Shown: positions 1 through 13,109, counted from the first letter of the stretch. The stretch: 64,000 bases of DNA from Ophiura sarsii (GCA_035610835.1 CM069445.1:35726656-35790655); one strand, 5' to 3'. The notes: generated from the letters alone by a model not told the origin. Program-made: numbers and translations.

Positions 1-1846
1 TGATGTAATAATCTGGTTCATATATTTCATATTCTATGTAAGACGCCCACATTCGAGAATTTGGACTTCGAATCTTGGGATATGCAAGATGGTGGCAATT
101 TGAAAGTTTTGCAACCAAACGATTGCACGTGAAAAAAGGAAACAAATTACACAATTTTTTCTCTTGGCCTTGATCCAATCACATAGTTAATACTATAGGC
201 CTAGGCCAATCTCAGATGGGTTGGTAATAATAATGTATCGATGTAATATAATATTAAGTTGTTGCCAGTATAATATTGTAGGTCGTACCGCAATGATATG
301 TGTATAAAATGGAAGCTGTCGTGTGGTTTGTGGTTTTGTTTTGTTTGTGTAGTGGGGGTGGGGGGGGGGGGGGGGGGGGGGTGGGGGGTGGGGGGGGGGG
401 GGCGCTTTGTTTGTTTTTTGTTGTGCGGTGTAATTGTGTTAGGGCTTACATAGGCCTAACATTGTTTTAATCAATTCCAGATAGTGCAATGTTAAAAAAG
501 TAATAACATTTACTGCTGTACAAGTGTATCGTTGTACAAGATATGAGTGCCGGCGTATCGGCCATTTTGAGAAAATAAATTTTAAAAAGTTGTAGTTGTT
601 ACAAATGTGAAGGATTGTGTCTTTGAGGTCGCCGTTTCCAGTCCCTTCATTCTCATTGTCCCTGTTTCACCGCAGTATAATTGATTCCCACGCCGATGCT
701 TGACACGCGATGAACGCTCCACTACAATGTAATGTGCAACGATTTCTGTTTCAACCCGACGAAGAGGGCGACATGTCGCCGTGGTCATTTGCACCAGACG
801 ATAGCGGCCAATAATTAAAGCGGTCAAAAACGCCACTGATTCACAATTATTTCAAATTATAAATCCTTCCGAACAGCATACATCAAATGCCTATGATTCA
901 CCATTAGTGCGCGAGTACCCAGCGGGTGAGTACACGCACCGATGTCTGCAGATGCGAAACGACGGGAGTATGGCCGCTCGGTCCATCTCCCGTCGTTGCG
1001 TACGTCGGCCGATGCGCAACATCAGTATGAATGGACCTTTAAATATGGCGATGCACAACGACAGGAGTATGAACGGATCTTTAAAGGGGCAAGGGACCTA
1101 TACCCCTTTAATACAAGTCGTCACCAGTGGACTAGAAGTACGAGTTACGTCATCGATTGTCAAGTGGTTGTTTATACCAATTTTACCAGCAACCCAGAGT
1201 TTTCAGGCGACATCCGGTACGGTGGTTAGATGATGTGACTTGTTTACGGGTCATTCTTCGGTTAATGTTACATTTCAAGTTTCTAGAAACTTTATGAACA
1301 GAAATACACACAAAGATGTAGTTTATAAGAATGACCAAATTACTAGATATAGGATATCAAAGTGTCGGGACATAAACTGTGACATTTACCGAAGATGATG
1401 ACCCTTACATCAGGACTGTTTACAAATTGATTAGCGTCTGGTCTGAAAAACATGCTAGAGGTACTGACACAGTATAATAGTCCATGACTAACTGCATGGA
1501 CGTACTATTCGAAAGCAAAATACTCATCACTGAGCGCCAATTTTAAAAAACCTGCCCTTATTGGTGCGTACGCACGCATACCGCCGGGCAACCAAGATTT
1601 AGTACCTGGTCTCTCGTTGTGCTTTAGGGATGCAGACCATGACTACTAACTGTCGGTCGGTACGTGTTCCCCCTCCTAATTACTACATGTAGCGTCCTTG
1701 GTTTGACTACAAAATACGGCGACGAGACGCCGGACCGCATCAATTTTTGAGATGCGCGCGGTCTTTGGCTTAATTTTTACTTTTAAGAAGCTATACCGCT
1801 AGTGTGTGCTGACCATTATGCATTGACCTAATGAAACTTTAATATA
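1..1846. other. No gene seen; repeat debris
   Basis: Contains the poly-G tract near 353-402. The GC-richer part 890-1230, with CATCGGCCGACGT words, is an inverted relative of 11030-11165. Overlapping open frames there are unlike any protein I know. Confidence 0.5.
353..402. repeat. Poly-G tract
   Basis: Nearly unbroken G over about 50 bases with two T interruptions. Confidence 0.95.
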
Positions 1847-2275
1847 GAGAGTGTTCTCACTGTACGAATGTGGACTCATACCTAGGTGCGAGTCTACATG
1901 CATAACATTGATGTTGCGTTCTCATTGTGCGATAAGATACATCAAAATACCGATGTGGTATCGAGTCCACTTACCCGGATGTTACGTTGTTTACAAGTTT
2001 AAGCGATTGCACCGTGCGTACTTACTGCGTAATACCAATTTTGCGATTCGAATTTCTTCTCCCATTATATAAGCTCCCTGGTAAAACGCGTTCTCACTAG
2101 CAATTTTGATACCATGTCCTAGGTGCGAGACTACCTCTTCGAGTAGGATTCGACCCCACATCGTGGATGTAGGGTCGAAACCCCTTACTGCGCGTTCCCA
2201 CTAGGCTTGGAAGTAGACTCGATGTAGCATCGAGTCCACGTCCTGGTATCAAACAGCCACAGTGGGAACGTGCCC
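1847..2275. mobile_element. Inverted-repeat element, family D copy 1
   Basis: Ends GTGTTCTCACTGT and ACAGTGGGAACGTGCCC form a terminal inverted repeat. The body alternates CGAGTCCAC/GTGGACTC words. Non-coding. Matches 5241-5921. Confidence 0.65.
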
Positions 2276-2510
2276 TATTATTAATAGACGCTTAAGGGAT
2301 CACGTCAAAACTCGACCGCCCGTTGACCGCCGGTTACGGCGGTTCCGCCCGGTTCTCACAAAACGTGTCGTCTGTTATAATATACATATAATGAGGTCAA
2401 ATAGTTACTCTGGTGAACACGACCGGTTGATACTGCCTCGTCACACGCGTGAGCAATAAAGTCTTGAGGTAATGTGTTTTCAAGTCTCAGTTGACAACCA
2501 GTACAATACA

Positions 2511-4014
2511 GCATCAAAGGGACATGGTGTTGTGAACATCACGACTTCATTAAAGGTAGATGTTCCGATTGCTGGCCCGATTTTATGTTTTCTATTTTAT
2601 ATGAAAAGTCATCCTTAAGGGCAGTGTCAACCCGGCACTTGTTTCAAAAATTGAATTTCATATTTCTCTATTATTTAATACTTTTATATGTATTCTATCA
2701 TTACCATCATAAGTAACTAATCGGAAGCGATTATTTCCCGTTCTTTTGGGTGATTTTAAATTGTTGTTTTGGTAAGTTTGAGTCAGGAAAAGGCGCATAG
2801 TTATTTGGCGGGAATTTAAGCGGAGTTCCGCGCTTTTCAAATGCTGCGACAGCTGTTCGATCATTGCGTCGCGCGCTGAAACTTCCCGCGCGTAATACTA
2901 GACGCGCCGCTTAATATCCGCGACGTAGACGCGAAAAACAAAAGAGCGCAAAACAATGTCTAAAATGTAAACAAAGGCCAATCTTAAGATCATTTAAATT
3001 TCAGTTTTCTTCCAATTTCTTCACATTGTGACAATATAAATTGAATCTGATAGTTTATTATGATTGTTCATAATAGTATACTCGCTTTTTAGGTCACACG
3101 CCCGTGTGTTCCGTGAACATTTAGCTTCAAATGGTGGAAAATGTCAATATTTTTACTAAATCGATGTTTTCTAGAAGTTCAAATTTGAAGGAATTTTACG
3201 AATTTTCAGACAACATAACTAAAAATATATCAAACTATCAGGTAAGCTTTTACTACCATTGTGTAGAGGACTTTCAGCGCTAGGAGGCATTTTTTTATTT
3301 TTTCGATTATGGATTTTAAACTCGAGATATGCATCCATTTCTAGCGAAATGTACGCAAAAAACACGACTTTTACACTTTTCCGATGTTTTTAGCAATATT
3401 TCCAAAACCAAGCTTTATTTTGGAAAAAGAAAAAATTGCCTCCTAGACAAAATTGTTTTGTTTACAAAAACGTATATTAGAACAAATTACCATTTTTTAT
3501 TTTATAGTTATGCTGTCTGAAAAATTTGGGGTAAAAAAATGGCTTTTTGGTTCATTTCTCAAAATTTAGTTTATTTGGTATCACATTGATATCACCATCG
3601 ACTTCCTTATCAAATTTTCTTTCTAAAAATGTATACTTTTATGTACTTTTATTCAATATTCTCAAACTTAGAAGCAAAAGTTGATCATCAAAATAATAGG
3701 GTTGACACTTCCCTTAAAAGTGTCGATTTCCAAAGTTTGAGTTGCATAACTCCAACGGTTCTATTTTAGGGAGCGATCATTTAATATGGCAGGGGGTTGA
3801 GTGGGCATTATCCATTTTTTTATCCATTATTTTTTAGATTCCCCCCTAATTTCGTGTCACAAATTTCGGGTTCCCCCTTAATTACAAACAAAATATTGCT
3901 AAAAATACTTACCAAAATGTATTGTAAAAGTAGTTCCCTAAAAAGCTGTTGAGGGGGGAACCTGAAATATTTTAATGAAGTCGTGATGTTCACAACACCA
4001 TGTCCCTTTGATGC
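2511..4014. mobile_element. Inverted-repeat element, family C, host of a family B insertion
   Basis: A 41-bp near-perfect terminal inverted repeat starts GCATCAAAGGGACATGG (2511-2551) and returns at 3974-4014. Without the inserted family B copy the element is about 400 bp. Its interior also appears, reversed and without the insertion, at 27224-27331. Confidence 0.78.
2619..3713. mobile_element. TTAA-flanked element, family B copy 1 (1095 bp)
   Basis: Ends GGGCAGTGTCAACCC and GGGTTGACACTTCCC (terminal inverted repeat), with TTAA on both sides (2615-2618, 3714-3717). TTAA duplications occur in the piggyBac and Kolobok superfamilies; the GGG ends fit Kolobok better. No transposase frame is present. 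It sits inside family C (2511-4014). Confidence 0.82.
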
Positions 4015-5240
4015 TTCCGTAGTTACTTACGCGCATCGACCCAGTAGTAATATCGACCCAAGCTGTGCAGCGCACTCTACCAGAACCAACGTGAACCCAT
4101 ACAAATCAACCTGCACGCTACCCAGCATTTTAGGGGTCAAAGAGTTAAGAAAATCACATAAATAATGCATGGTGCACCAAATGTAAATAGTACATGTACC
4201 AGGAGGCGATTGGTGTACAAATAGAAATGCAGTGGGTCAATGGTCCCGTCAATGGTCTATGAGCGAAAGAGAAATCTTGATTTTTAACCCATCTGGGTGG
4301 ATTATGAACCAACCAAATCTGTAAATATAATGGTAAGTTCCGCCGTCATGTATTTCGCGTTCGGTCGTGTCATGATTGGTGTTTCGATCTGTTCAAAACT
4401 GTTGGTATCTGGAGGTATTAAAGTAAAAGTAAACTAACTCCTTCGTAGCACTGTTTCATACATGTAGCTCTCATACGACTATTGGTATCGATATACTTAT
4501 CACACTTCTAATATTAAAAGCCATACTTGAGTACTTTACTTGACACTACGCCGAATTGTGCAAGTAGAAAATGAGAACCATACACCATTAGACATCCGGC
4601 ATAGCGGATAGAGCCGGCCAGCAATGGAGTTCAGGGTAAGTCTATGTAGTGTAAATAATATAAAGACCCGATTCATGAAATCAAGAATTGGACAGCTAGC
4701 TATCATTAACACGAAAGTAAAAGATATATTAATTGTAAAACGATTGCTGGCCTCCTGCTTTATTCAGTATAGAATTAAAGACCGGGATGGGGGGGGGGGG
4801 CGGTCTCGTCTCACATTGATATGGTATACGGCGTATGTGCCTGCCTTTTGGGGTGCCCGGCTTTTCGCAAAAATTGTTATAGCGATGGGGTGGTTTTCAT
4901 CACACCAAAGCGCCCAATTGGCATAAATTGGGTGTATTTTGAGGCATTTTTAGTAAAAAGCACCCAATTTGTGCAAAATTGGGTGCTTTTCTTACCAAAT
5001 TGGTATATTGATGGGTGGGAAATTGGCCAAAAAATAGGTATAAAGAAAGTCACATTTTCGAAGTCCGGCAGGCACATCCACGTACGATTTTGGCGAAAGT
5101 ACCCCCCCCCCCCCCCCCCCCCTCGCTCATTTTAACCAAATTTATTTATTCCGTTTTAATACGAAATAAAGCGAAATTCACTGAATAAAATGATAATCGC
5201 CCCCTGGATGGAAGACTCTTTCATATTAAAGAGACACTAA
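4015..5240. other. No gene seen
   Basis: A-T rich with a poly-G run at 4788-4800 and a small dyad, AAAAGCACCCAATTT / AAATTGGGTGCTTTT, at 4955-4990. 5128-5195 resembles the foldback at 34264-34412. Confidence 0.5.
5101..5122. repeat. Poly-C run
   Basis: About 22 C, just left of family D copy 2. Confidence 0.95.
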
Positions 5241-5921
5241 GGGCGTGTTCTCACTGTGCGAATGTGGACTCATACCGTGCGAGTCTACATCAGGTAGTAA
5301 CTACATGTACATGCATAACAGTGATGTTGCGTTCTCATTGTGCGATTAAAATGAATCCAGCTTCCGGCAGCTTGGTGCTAAGCATTGGTTTCCAGTTTCC
5401 AATACGATTTATTCCGTAAAATATATACTACCGGGTTCCAAATTGTCGGTTCCTTTCATCTACGCTTAGCAGCAAGCTGCTCAAAATGAGATTCGATTAA
5501 AATACATCAAAATACCGATGTGGTATCGAGTCCACTTACCCGGATGTTACTTGTTTACAAGTTTAAGCGAGTGCGCCGTGCATACTTACTGCGTAAATAC
5601 CACGCGTGCATAACATTTGGCCGCGTGAAATTGCATTTTGAAGCGCGCGGCGGACGGCGGCGCAGTCTGACGCAGCGCAACACGCTTGTTATTGTGGAAC
5701 AAGTGGTACGAGTCCACATACGATAAGTAAAACGCGTTCTCACTAGCGATTTTGATACCACGTCCTAGGTGCGAGACTACCTCTTCGAGTAGGTTTCGAC
5801 CCTACATCGTTGATGTAGGGCCGAACCCCCTTATTGCGCGTTCCCACTAGGCTTGGAAGTAGACTCGATGTAGCATCGAGTCCACGTCCTGGTATCAAAC
5901 AGCCACAGTGGGAACGCGCCC
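5241..5921. mobile_element. Inverted-repeat element, family D copy 2, with an insertion
   Basis: Begins GGGCGTGTTCTCACTGTG and ends GTGGGAACGCGCCC; TAA-containing flanks (CTAA left, TTAA right). Compared with copy 1 it carries about 155 extra bases (about 5347-5500) bounded by the direct repeat GATTAAAAT, a target duplication of a second inserted element. Confidence 0.68.
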
Positions 5922-6349
5922 TTAAGACAGACGACGCTGGACATAGGCGTATTCACGAGTATTCAGGTTAAAATATGCGAACGAGGTTAACTGATAAAGT
6001 GAATGGGACGACCGCTTAACAACGGTTTAAATTCAAAAAATAGCATTTACAATTGGGATGATTAGCCATCCCGAACGGTTTTGGATTGGAAAAATTTTCT
6101 TCTAACCTATGATGAATTTTATGGGGTCATATAATCAAAATCCATTGTTACATTGAAACCAACGGAAATTCAAAATTAACGGCCGTTCGTAGCCACCGTC
6201 GTCTGACTAAGAGATGTGTTGGAGGCAGCGCCCTCAATTATGATAAAAACTGAGATTAGTTTATTTTTATAATTGTATTACATGTATGAACTTACACCTA
6301 TAAGGATTAAGAAAAATCAGCTCTCTTTGTACAAGAAAACGTCGATTCA

Positions 6350-6377
6350 AAAATGCTCGTCCCGGGACGAGCATTTT
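6350..6377. repeat. Perfect 28-bp palindrome
   Basis: AAAATGCTCGTCCC followed directly by its reverse complement. Confidence 0.9.
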
Positions 6378-6733
6378 ACGTCCGACAGTATCCCACTACA
6401 GTACGCGTGATACATAACGCGAACCATATTTGCATAGAGGGCGTTTTACAATAAATAGCGATGATATTGTTTTAATCAAGTTTTGCTGTGGTTTTGTTAG
6501 TAGAAACAACAATAACGGCAATTTTTAATGTTCATCTGGAATTCTGAAGTAAATTTTTAAACATTTAAAATTTTCAACACCACTTAATGTCCCTTTAACT
6601 GATTACTCGATTCAATTCATGCACGTAGGCCTATATTATTAGACCTCAATAGACTGATTGTCATTTTCAAGGGGATCCTGGATGGGGAAGACTTCATTTG
6701 AGGATTTTCCCCAAAGAAGAATTCTGGTGCAAA

Positions 6734-8166
6734 CCATCATGCAAGATGCAACAGATATAAAATACCATCATGCAAGATGCAACAGATATAAAATACCATC
6801 ACGCAAGATGCAACAGATTTAAAATACCATCATGCAAGATGCAACAGATATATAATACCATCATGCAAGATGCAACAGATATAAAATACCATCACGCAAG
6901 ATGCAACAGATATATAATACCATCATGCAAGATGCAACAGATATAAAATATCATCATGCAAGATGCAACAGATGTAAAATACCATCATGCAAGATGCAAC
7001 AGATATAAAATACCATCATGCAAGATGCAACAGATATAAAATACCATCATGCAAGATGCAACAGATGTAAAATATCATCATGCAAGATGCAACAGATGTA
7101 AAATACCATCATGCAAGATGCAACAGATGTAAAATACCATCATGCAAGATGCAACAGATGTAAAATACCATCATGCAAGATGCAACAGATATAAAATACC
7201 ATCATGCAAGATGCAACAGATATAAAATACCATCATGCAAGATGCAACAGATGTAAAATACCATCATGCCAGATGCAACAGATATAAAATACCATCATGC
7301 AAGATGCAACAGATGTAAAATACCATCATGCAAGATGCAACAGATATAAAATACCATCATGCAAGATGCAACAGATGTAAAATACCATCATGCCAGATGC
7401 AACAGATATAAAATACCATCATGCAAGATGCAACAGATGTAAAATACCATCATGCAAGATGCAACAGATATAAAATACCATCATGCAAGATGCAACAGAT
7501 GTAAAATACCATCATTCCAGATGCAACAGATATAAAATACCATCATGCAAGATGCAACAGATGTAAAATACCATCATGCAAGATGCAACAGATATAAAAT
7601 ACCATCATGCAAGTTGCAACAGATGTAAAATACCACCATGCAAGATGCAACAGATATAAAATACCATCATGCAAGATGCAACAGATGTAAAATACCATCA
7701 TGCAAGATACAACAGATATAAAATACCATCATGCAAGATGCAACAGATGTAAAATACCATTATGCAAGATGCAACAGATATAAAATACCATCATGCAAGA
7801 TGCAACAGATATAAAATACCATCATGCAAGATGCAACAGATATAAAATACCATCATGCCAGATGCAACAGATATAAAATACCATCATGCCAGATGCAACA
7901 GATATAAAATACCATCATGCAAGATGCAACAGATATAAAATACCATCATGCAAGATGCAACAGATATAAAATACCATCATGCAAGATGCAACAGATGTAA
8001 AATACCATCATGCAAGATGCAACTGATATAAAATACCATCATGCAAGATGCAACAGATATAAAATACCATCATGCAAGATGCAACAGATATAAAATACAA
8101 TCATGCAAGATGCAACAGATGTAAAATACAATCATGCAAGATGCAACAGATATAAAATACCATCAT
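6734..8166. repeat. 31-bp minisatellite, about 46 units
   Basis: Tandem units of CATCATGCAAGATGCAACAG plus an 11-base tail, GATRTAAAATAC overlapping. The main variable base makes the tail GATATA or GATGTA. Minor variants (GCCAG for GCAAG, ATACAATC, TATATAAT) mark individual units. The units contain TATAAAATA. The array continues after a transposon insertion at 9220-9356. Confidence 0.97.
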
Positions 8167-9219
8167 GGCCATGCGTTATGAACTCGCCACCCTTAGCGTT
8201 ACATCACAAATATTATGAATTTTTACACCAATTGAGTTTCAATTTAGAATATCTCCACAATTATCAACCCTAAACTAGCAAAAGTATACATTTTTGGAAA
8301 GCTGAAGACACAAGCAATCTAAATATACACATTTCAACTCATTATACAGGGTGACCTTGAAATTATACAGGGTGGAAAAAATAGATTCCGGATAAAAAGT
8401 GGGTTACTTAATGCATTGCTTATTACTAACTTACAGTAATAAACTGAAAGTAAACAATGTTTATATGGTTAGAGGATGGGGGAAGCCTACTGACTTTGAA
8501 GAAAGAAAAATCACAGTTGTTTGTTAATCTCAGAATACAGGGTGTTCCAAATTATGTTATTTTTTTTCTACAATTCAACATATTTTGAACTGAAACATTT
8601 TAGCCCTAACCCGGCCAACTGAAAAAGTAAGTCCATATTTTGATTCCCTATCAAATTTCCCTTCAGAAAATGTATACTTTGACTATGATAGGATAAGTAA
8701 TTAAAAAAATACAGCAACTTTTAGATTTTGAAGACATCCGCAATACTTATTACAGTGTTCAATATGAAAACGGGTAGTTTCGTACATAAAAGTTCGTATT
8801 TTATAAACTAAACCAATCATAAAGAGTTCAAAATGATTAAAAACAATTAGCAGAATTGTTTAGCTGTAAATTAAGACCAAAATCAAGTTTGTATCCCCTG
8901 TAGTACTTTAGCAGTAGTGAATTTAATCAAGTTTACACAAGCGAAACGCCCCGTTCCCATAGAGTTTATGTGTACCTCCTCCCCCCCCCCCCCCCCCCCC
9001 CTCCTCCTCCGCAATTCAATCAACCACAACTTCGTTAATTGAGAAGCTATATCGTTCATATTTACAGGTTTGTTAGTCATATTAATTAGCTTTTACATGA
9101 GACCAAAAACATGACTATAGCTTTTTGTTTTGCTGAGATATGATGAATTAAACAGATCACAATTTGAAAATACGTAACAACACCACCATTTTTGGGTGGC
9201 GAGTTCAAAACGCATGGCC
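8167..9219. mobile_element. Inverted-repeat transposon, family A copy 1 (1053 bp)
   Basis: Terminal inverted repeats GGCCATGCGTTATGAACTCG / CGAGTTCAAAACGCATGGCC. No transposase. Contains CAGGGTG words and a poly-C/CCTCCTCC tract at 8979-9009. Inserted in the minisatellite. Matches 42248-43292 in length and layout. Confidence 0.82.
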
Positions 9220-9356
9220 GTATGCAAGATGCAACAGATATAAAATACCATCATGCAAGATGCAACAGATATAAAATACAATCATGCAAGATGCAACAGA
9301 TGTTAAATACAATCATGCAAGATGCAACAGATGTAAATACCATCATGCAAGATGGT
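9220..9356. repeat. Minisatellite continuation after the insertion
   Basis: About four more 31-bp units of the 6734-8166 array, ending in a half unit (CATGCAAGATGGTACC). Unit phase resumes close to where it broke off, so the transposon at 8167-9219 landed inside the array. Confidence 0.93.
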
Positions 9357-9774
9357 ACCAAAACAAAGTCACCGATTTAAAACCAGACCTTAAAATAACC
9401 CGTACACAGTCACCAACCTTAAAACATCAAAAGTTAGTTGATCAAATATTACCAGTTTACCTTTGTGTTTAGAATGTAAATAACATTTGCCTTTTTACTA
9501 ACCTTCTTGCATTCAGAGATTTTCAAGCGATTCGTGCAAGACGGTCGTAAGTGGCAAATACGACCTTGTTGCAAAGTAGAAAATTCGGCTTGCACTTACG
9601 ACAAAGAAATTGGTTGATTATTCATTTATGTGAGCTTTTGCAAAGTAAATGCATAATACTGTCAAATGTATGATATTCCCTCTATTATAATACACCTCAT
9701 TGTAAATCTCAAAAATCCTTCTCCTGAAAAACCGTCAAAATGCACGTACGACCCTCTTGTATTAAGTCGACCAT

Positions 9775-9925
9775 TTGAATTGAAATCTATAAACCCCTGT
9801 ATGGAAGACATTGCCTTGATCTTCTAGACTTCCACACAGGCCAGCGTGAATTTCAAATGGGAGTTATGACACCGTGTGAAAGATTAATATCATGTCTTCC
9901 AGGGGTGTGTGGATTTCAACTGTGA
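9775..9925. mobile_element. Small inverted-repeat element
   Basis: TTGAATTGAAATCTATAAAC, CCCTGTATGGAAGAC pair imperfectly with GTCTTCCAGGGGTGTG, TGGATTTCAACTG. Non-coding. Confidence 0.5.
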
Positions 9926-11536
9926 TTTCCCAATCAGGTTATATCTTGTTGATATACATTATGTCAGCATTTTTGCGGATATTACATTGGACGCCGTTCT
10001 CAATACCACAACAGTCATCCTTCTACAATCCATATAATAATCATCATGTTCAATAGACCGGTCTGATGCTGCTGAGGATGAGGGCAGAGGCATATTGCGT
10101 TGATGACGTTGTATGTCGTGCTTGAATGGCAACCGTTGAAGAGTGCAACGGAAAGTAGCGGGTCTTTGATAGTGCATAACTTTCGTAGCATATTATAGCC
10201 GTCGTCCTCAACACCACCATTCCACATTCCCTATCCATTTACATTCTGGAAAATGTAAAATGGTGCCGCTAAGGAAAACGGCATGTAGGCCTATTCCAAG
10301 CCCTCGCGCCGATTCGTCGATGAAACCACAGGCTTGAAGTTGTTGGTGTGCGAAGCAGGTTGAAAGGATGCCGTTGGGAACTGCGAATGCACTATACAGG
10401 CGTAGACCTTCCGTAGCCTAGAGATAGCCACATTCTCAACGCCACCATTCCACATTCCATGATAATTTAAAAGACATGAAAAATGGAGAAAGGTGGCGCT
10501 CAGAAAAGTGACGATTTATCATTAACGTTGTTTTCACGATACGTGTGTCGTGCTTTAGCTTGAACATGTTGCAGATGCCTGATGGGGGGATAGTCGAGGC
10601 CGTGGACACACTTTGCGATGAACAGAGGTAAAACTGTTGTCATGGTTGTTGAAGAGTGCGCGTGCGAAGTTAGTTGTATACTTGTATATGCCGTTGCGTT
10701 AGCTGAAGTATGAAGCCGCTGTTGCAACGTCGCTGGAGCCTGTATTGTCAGGGCGGTGCCACTGTACACAAACTCCCATTGCCGAGATTGAAGACTTTCT
10801 AAGAGGTACATTGCGCGTCCTCATTATGCAAGAGGTACATCGCGCGTCTCAATGTCCCTTATAAGGACTTTCGTGCTGTCAATCATAGCGTTGTCAAGAC
10901 AACGCTTCATCCCAAGAGGTACATCGCGCGTATTCACGCCCACATGCCCATATATGGGGAGGCTTCAATTTTGCGATTCGAATGTCCTCTCCCATTATAT
11001 AAACTCCCTGGTATTGTGTTTGTGACTTGCGTAGAGCGTGGCAGGTCCATTCATACTCCCGTTGCCGCATCGGCCGACGTCGACGGACATCGGCGCGCGA
11101 GTTGTGGCTCTTTCCGCTTTCATACTTCCGTCCTTGCGCATATCGGCCGACGTCGGCGGATATCGGTGTGCGAGTTAAAACAATGTCAACATTTATCCAC
11201 CAACACAACCAGAGTATGAACGCGCCTTTGGAAGCAATGACAATTCTTTTTCGGAGGACGCCTTTCATTAGTGATGACCATTCCACATTCCGTGCGCATT
11301 TAAATCGCCTATATCTTGAAATGTGCAACCATCTTATTTTTGGATAGACTGGATAGACTGGGTCAACTTCCGATAATTATCCCTACGCCTTGATTCGTCT
11401 GGTTGCTTGCTGTGGTTGCTTGCTGGGATGTGCTTCAAACGGGTGCGATGATACGATTAGCCTGTTGATATGTGGGTAGAGGTTTACGTTGCCAAGAGCC
11501 ACCATCCCCAACGCCACTATTTCACAGTGAACCATG

Positions 11537-11700
11537 CATCTTGCATGATGGTATTTTACATCCGTTGCATCGTGCATGGCGGTATTTTACTCTCTTTTTT
11601 TTGCATTTTGCATGGTATCTTACATCTAGGCCTATTGGATCTACCGGCCCGATCTATAGTGGTATTTTACATCTGTTGAATCTTGCATGGTGTTATTTTA
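11537..11700. repeat. Inverted, decayed minisatellite units
   Basis: Reverse-complement relatives of the 31-bp unit (GCATCTTGCATGATGGTATT, then several diverged copies). Much more decayed than the main array. Confidence 0.7.
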
Positions 11701-12057
11701 CATCTGGTTCGTGATCTGGCGAATGTAAAACGGTTTCTGCTAGGAAAGCGACACTGATGTCCTTTTTGTGTTGAACCGCCTTCGCACTTCATGTTCCGAG
11801 AATAGTGCGTTGAACATTTTTAGTCGCTGTGGACGCTGTGTGCCCTACCCTGGCGTGTAGGTATATGTCTTAAGATGTTACCTATAATAATAAATGAGAT
11901 AAATGTCGGGTTTTAATCAACTTAAACATACGACACTTTGCTTGACAAGCCTGCTGGCTCGATAAAAGCAAGAAGAACATTTAGTTTGAGGAGAGCCTCA
12001 CCAAAAGTTTCATTAACCAGTTAACCACGTGTATAAAAACTGTTAACGTTTTTTTAA

Positions 12058-12217
12058 CAAGGCTAGAAATTCGGTGAGAATCCTATAGAATCCACCTATC
12101 AATTGATTCTCGTGGACAGATTTGCAAGAGTCTAATAGGATTCGCACATTTTAAAAATCACACACTATTAAACTCCATCTTGGATTCTCGTCAGGTGAAA
12201 CGAAATTCTAGCCCTGT
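12058..12217. mobile_element. Small element with CAGGGCTAGAA-type ends
   Basis: CAAGGCTAGAAATTCGGTGA and CGAAATTCTAGCCCTG are an imperfect inverted repeat of hAT style. No target duplication recognised. Confidence 0.5.
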
Positions 12218-12588
12218 TTACCCTGTCATGCCTGTGGAACTTGGACAACGTGTACATTATAGAGAAAGGAATGGAAAATCAGCCATTATTTCGATAACGT
12301 ATATATAATGTTGAATGAACAGTAGCATAGCAGATCACCTTTTTAAGTAATACTAGTTCATAATAGGAAAACCATATCCAGTTTAGACAACGATCGTCTG
12401 TCTATAAGCGAACGACTATAAACACTGATAAAGCAGATATGGACACAGTTTCACTGATTCCTTAACATTTTACCTGATGTACTTTTTTCTCTCTTTGATT
12501 TTTTCTTTGATTGTGTTTGTTACCTTAGTGTTTTAACCATTCGTTCGAAGCAAACGCGACATTATACAAGCGCCCAAACAGGGTGTCA

Positions 12589-13109
12589 GAATGAACTATG
12601 GCGTGTTTCTAAAATACGTAGAAAAATATAAAATTATTATTATGTTAAATTTAAACACCTGCAATATAAAGGTGAACAGCCATGTTTCCTACATTATAAT
12701 GTGTTAATTGAATTGAGATAATTCTTTTTGTTCTCATGTGGCAAGACTTAATCGAAAATCGATGAAAAACGTGTTTTCAATTTGTTAGCTCAACGCAAGA
12801 ATTCATAGACCTCGAAATGCCATCGGCAAATTTAACGCATTTAACGCATGGTTTCTTCTCACGCATAATACTTTATGTCAACTACTTGTATAATTTATTT
12901 AGATTGATCATTTCGACCAAAATTGAAATCTACCATCTTTACCAGAAAGTCTGTATTTTCCATCAGAAATGTCCGATTTTCAAAATCTAAAATTCTTATG
13001 AAAGCTGGGCGTTTGCGCCAGATATGTGAAAACGGTTTGAACAATTCGATCGAATTCATACCGTAATAAATCATATTGCATCGGTATTGTTCATTCTGAT
13101 GCACCCTGT
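12589..13109. mobile_element. Inverted-repeat element with CAGGGTG ends
   Basis: ACAGGGTGTCAGAATGAAC at the left and GTTCATTCTGATGCACCCTG at the right. About 520 bp, AT-rich, non-coding. Confidence 0.6.

Larger units (their letters stand above)
9357..11760. other. No gene seen; degenerate repeats
   Basis: CCACCATTCCACATTCC recurs near 10210 and 10439 (about 229 bases apart) and in weaker form near 11275 and 11510, suggesting a decayed tandem. AGAGGTACATCGCGCGT-like words repeat at 10801, 10830 and 10915. A 144-codon minus-strand frame at 10894-11328 lies in this GC-rich repeat and resembles no known protein. Confidence 0.5.

Noticed and set aside
907..1233. 108-codon frame near the left edge
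   Set aside because: Overlaps another open frame and lies in repeat sequence related to 11030-11165.
2658..2864. 68-codon minus-strand frame starting MIEQLSQHLKSAE, also at 13969 and 14878
   Set aside because: Shared because these are copies of one short transposon; too short, no known domain, and other frames are equally conserved.
6734..8166. CRISPR array
   Set aside because: Units are contiguous 31-bp tandem copies with no unique spacers, in an animal genome; it is a minisatellite.
10894..11328. 144-codon minus-strand frame and overlapping plus-strand frames
   Set aside because: Open frames on both strands of a GC-rich repeat, with no recognisable similarity; a composition effect.
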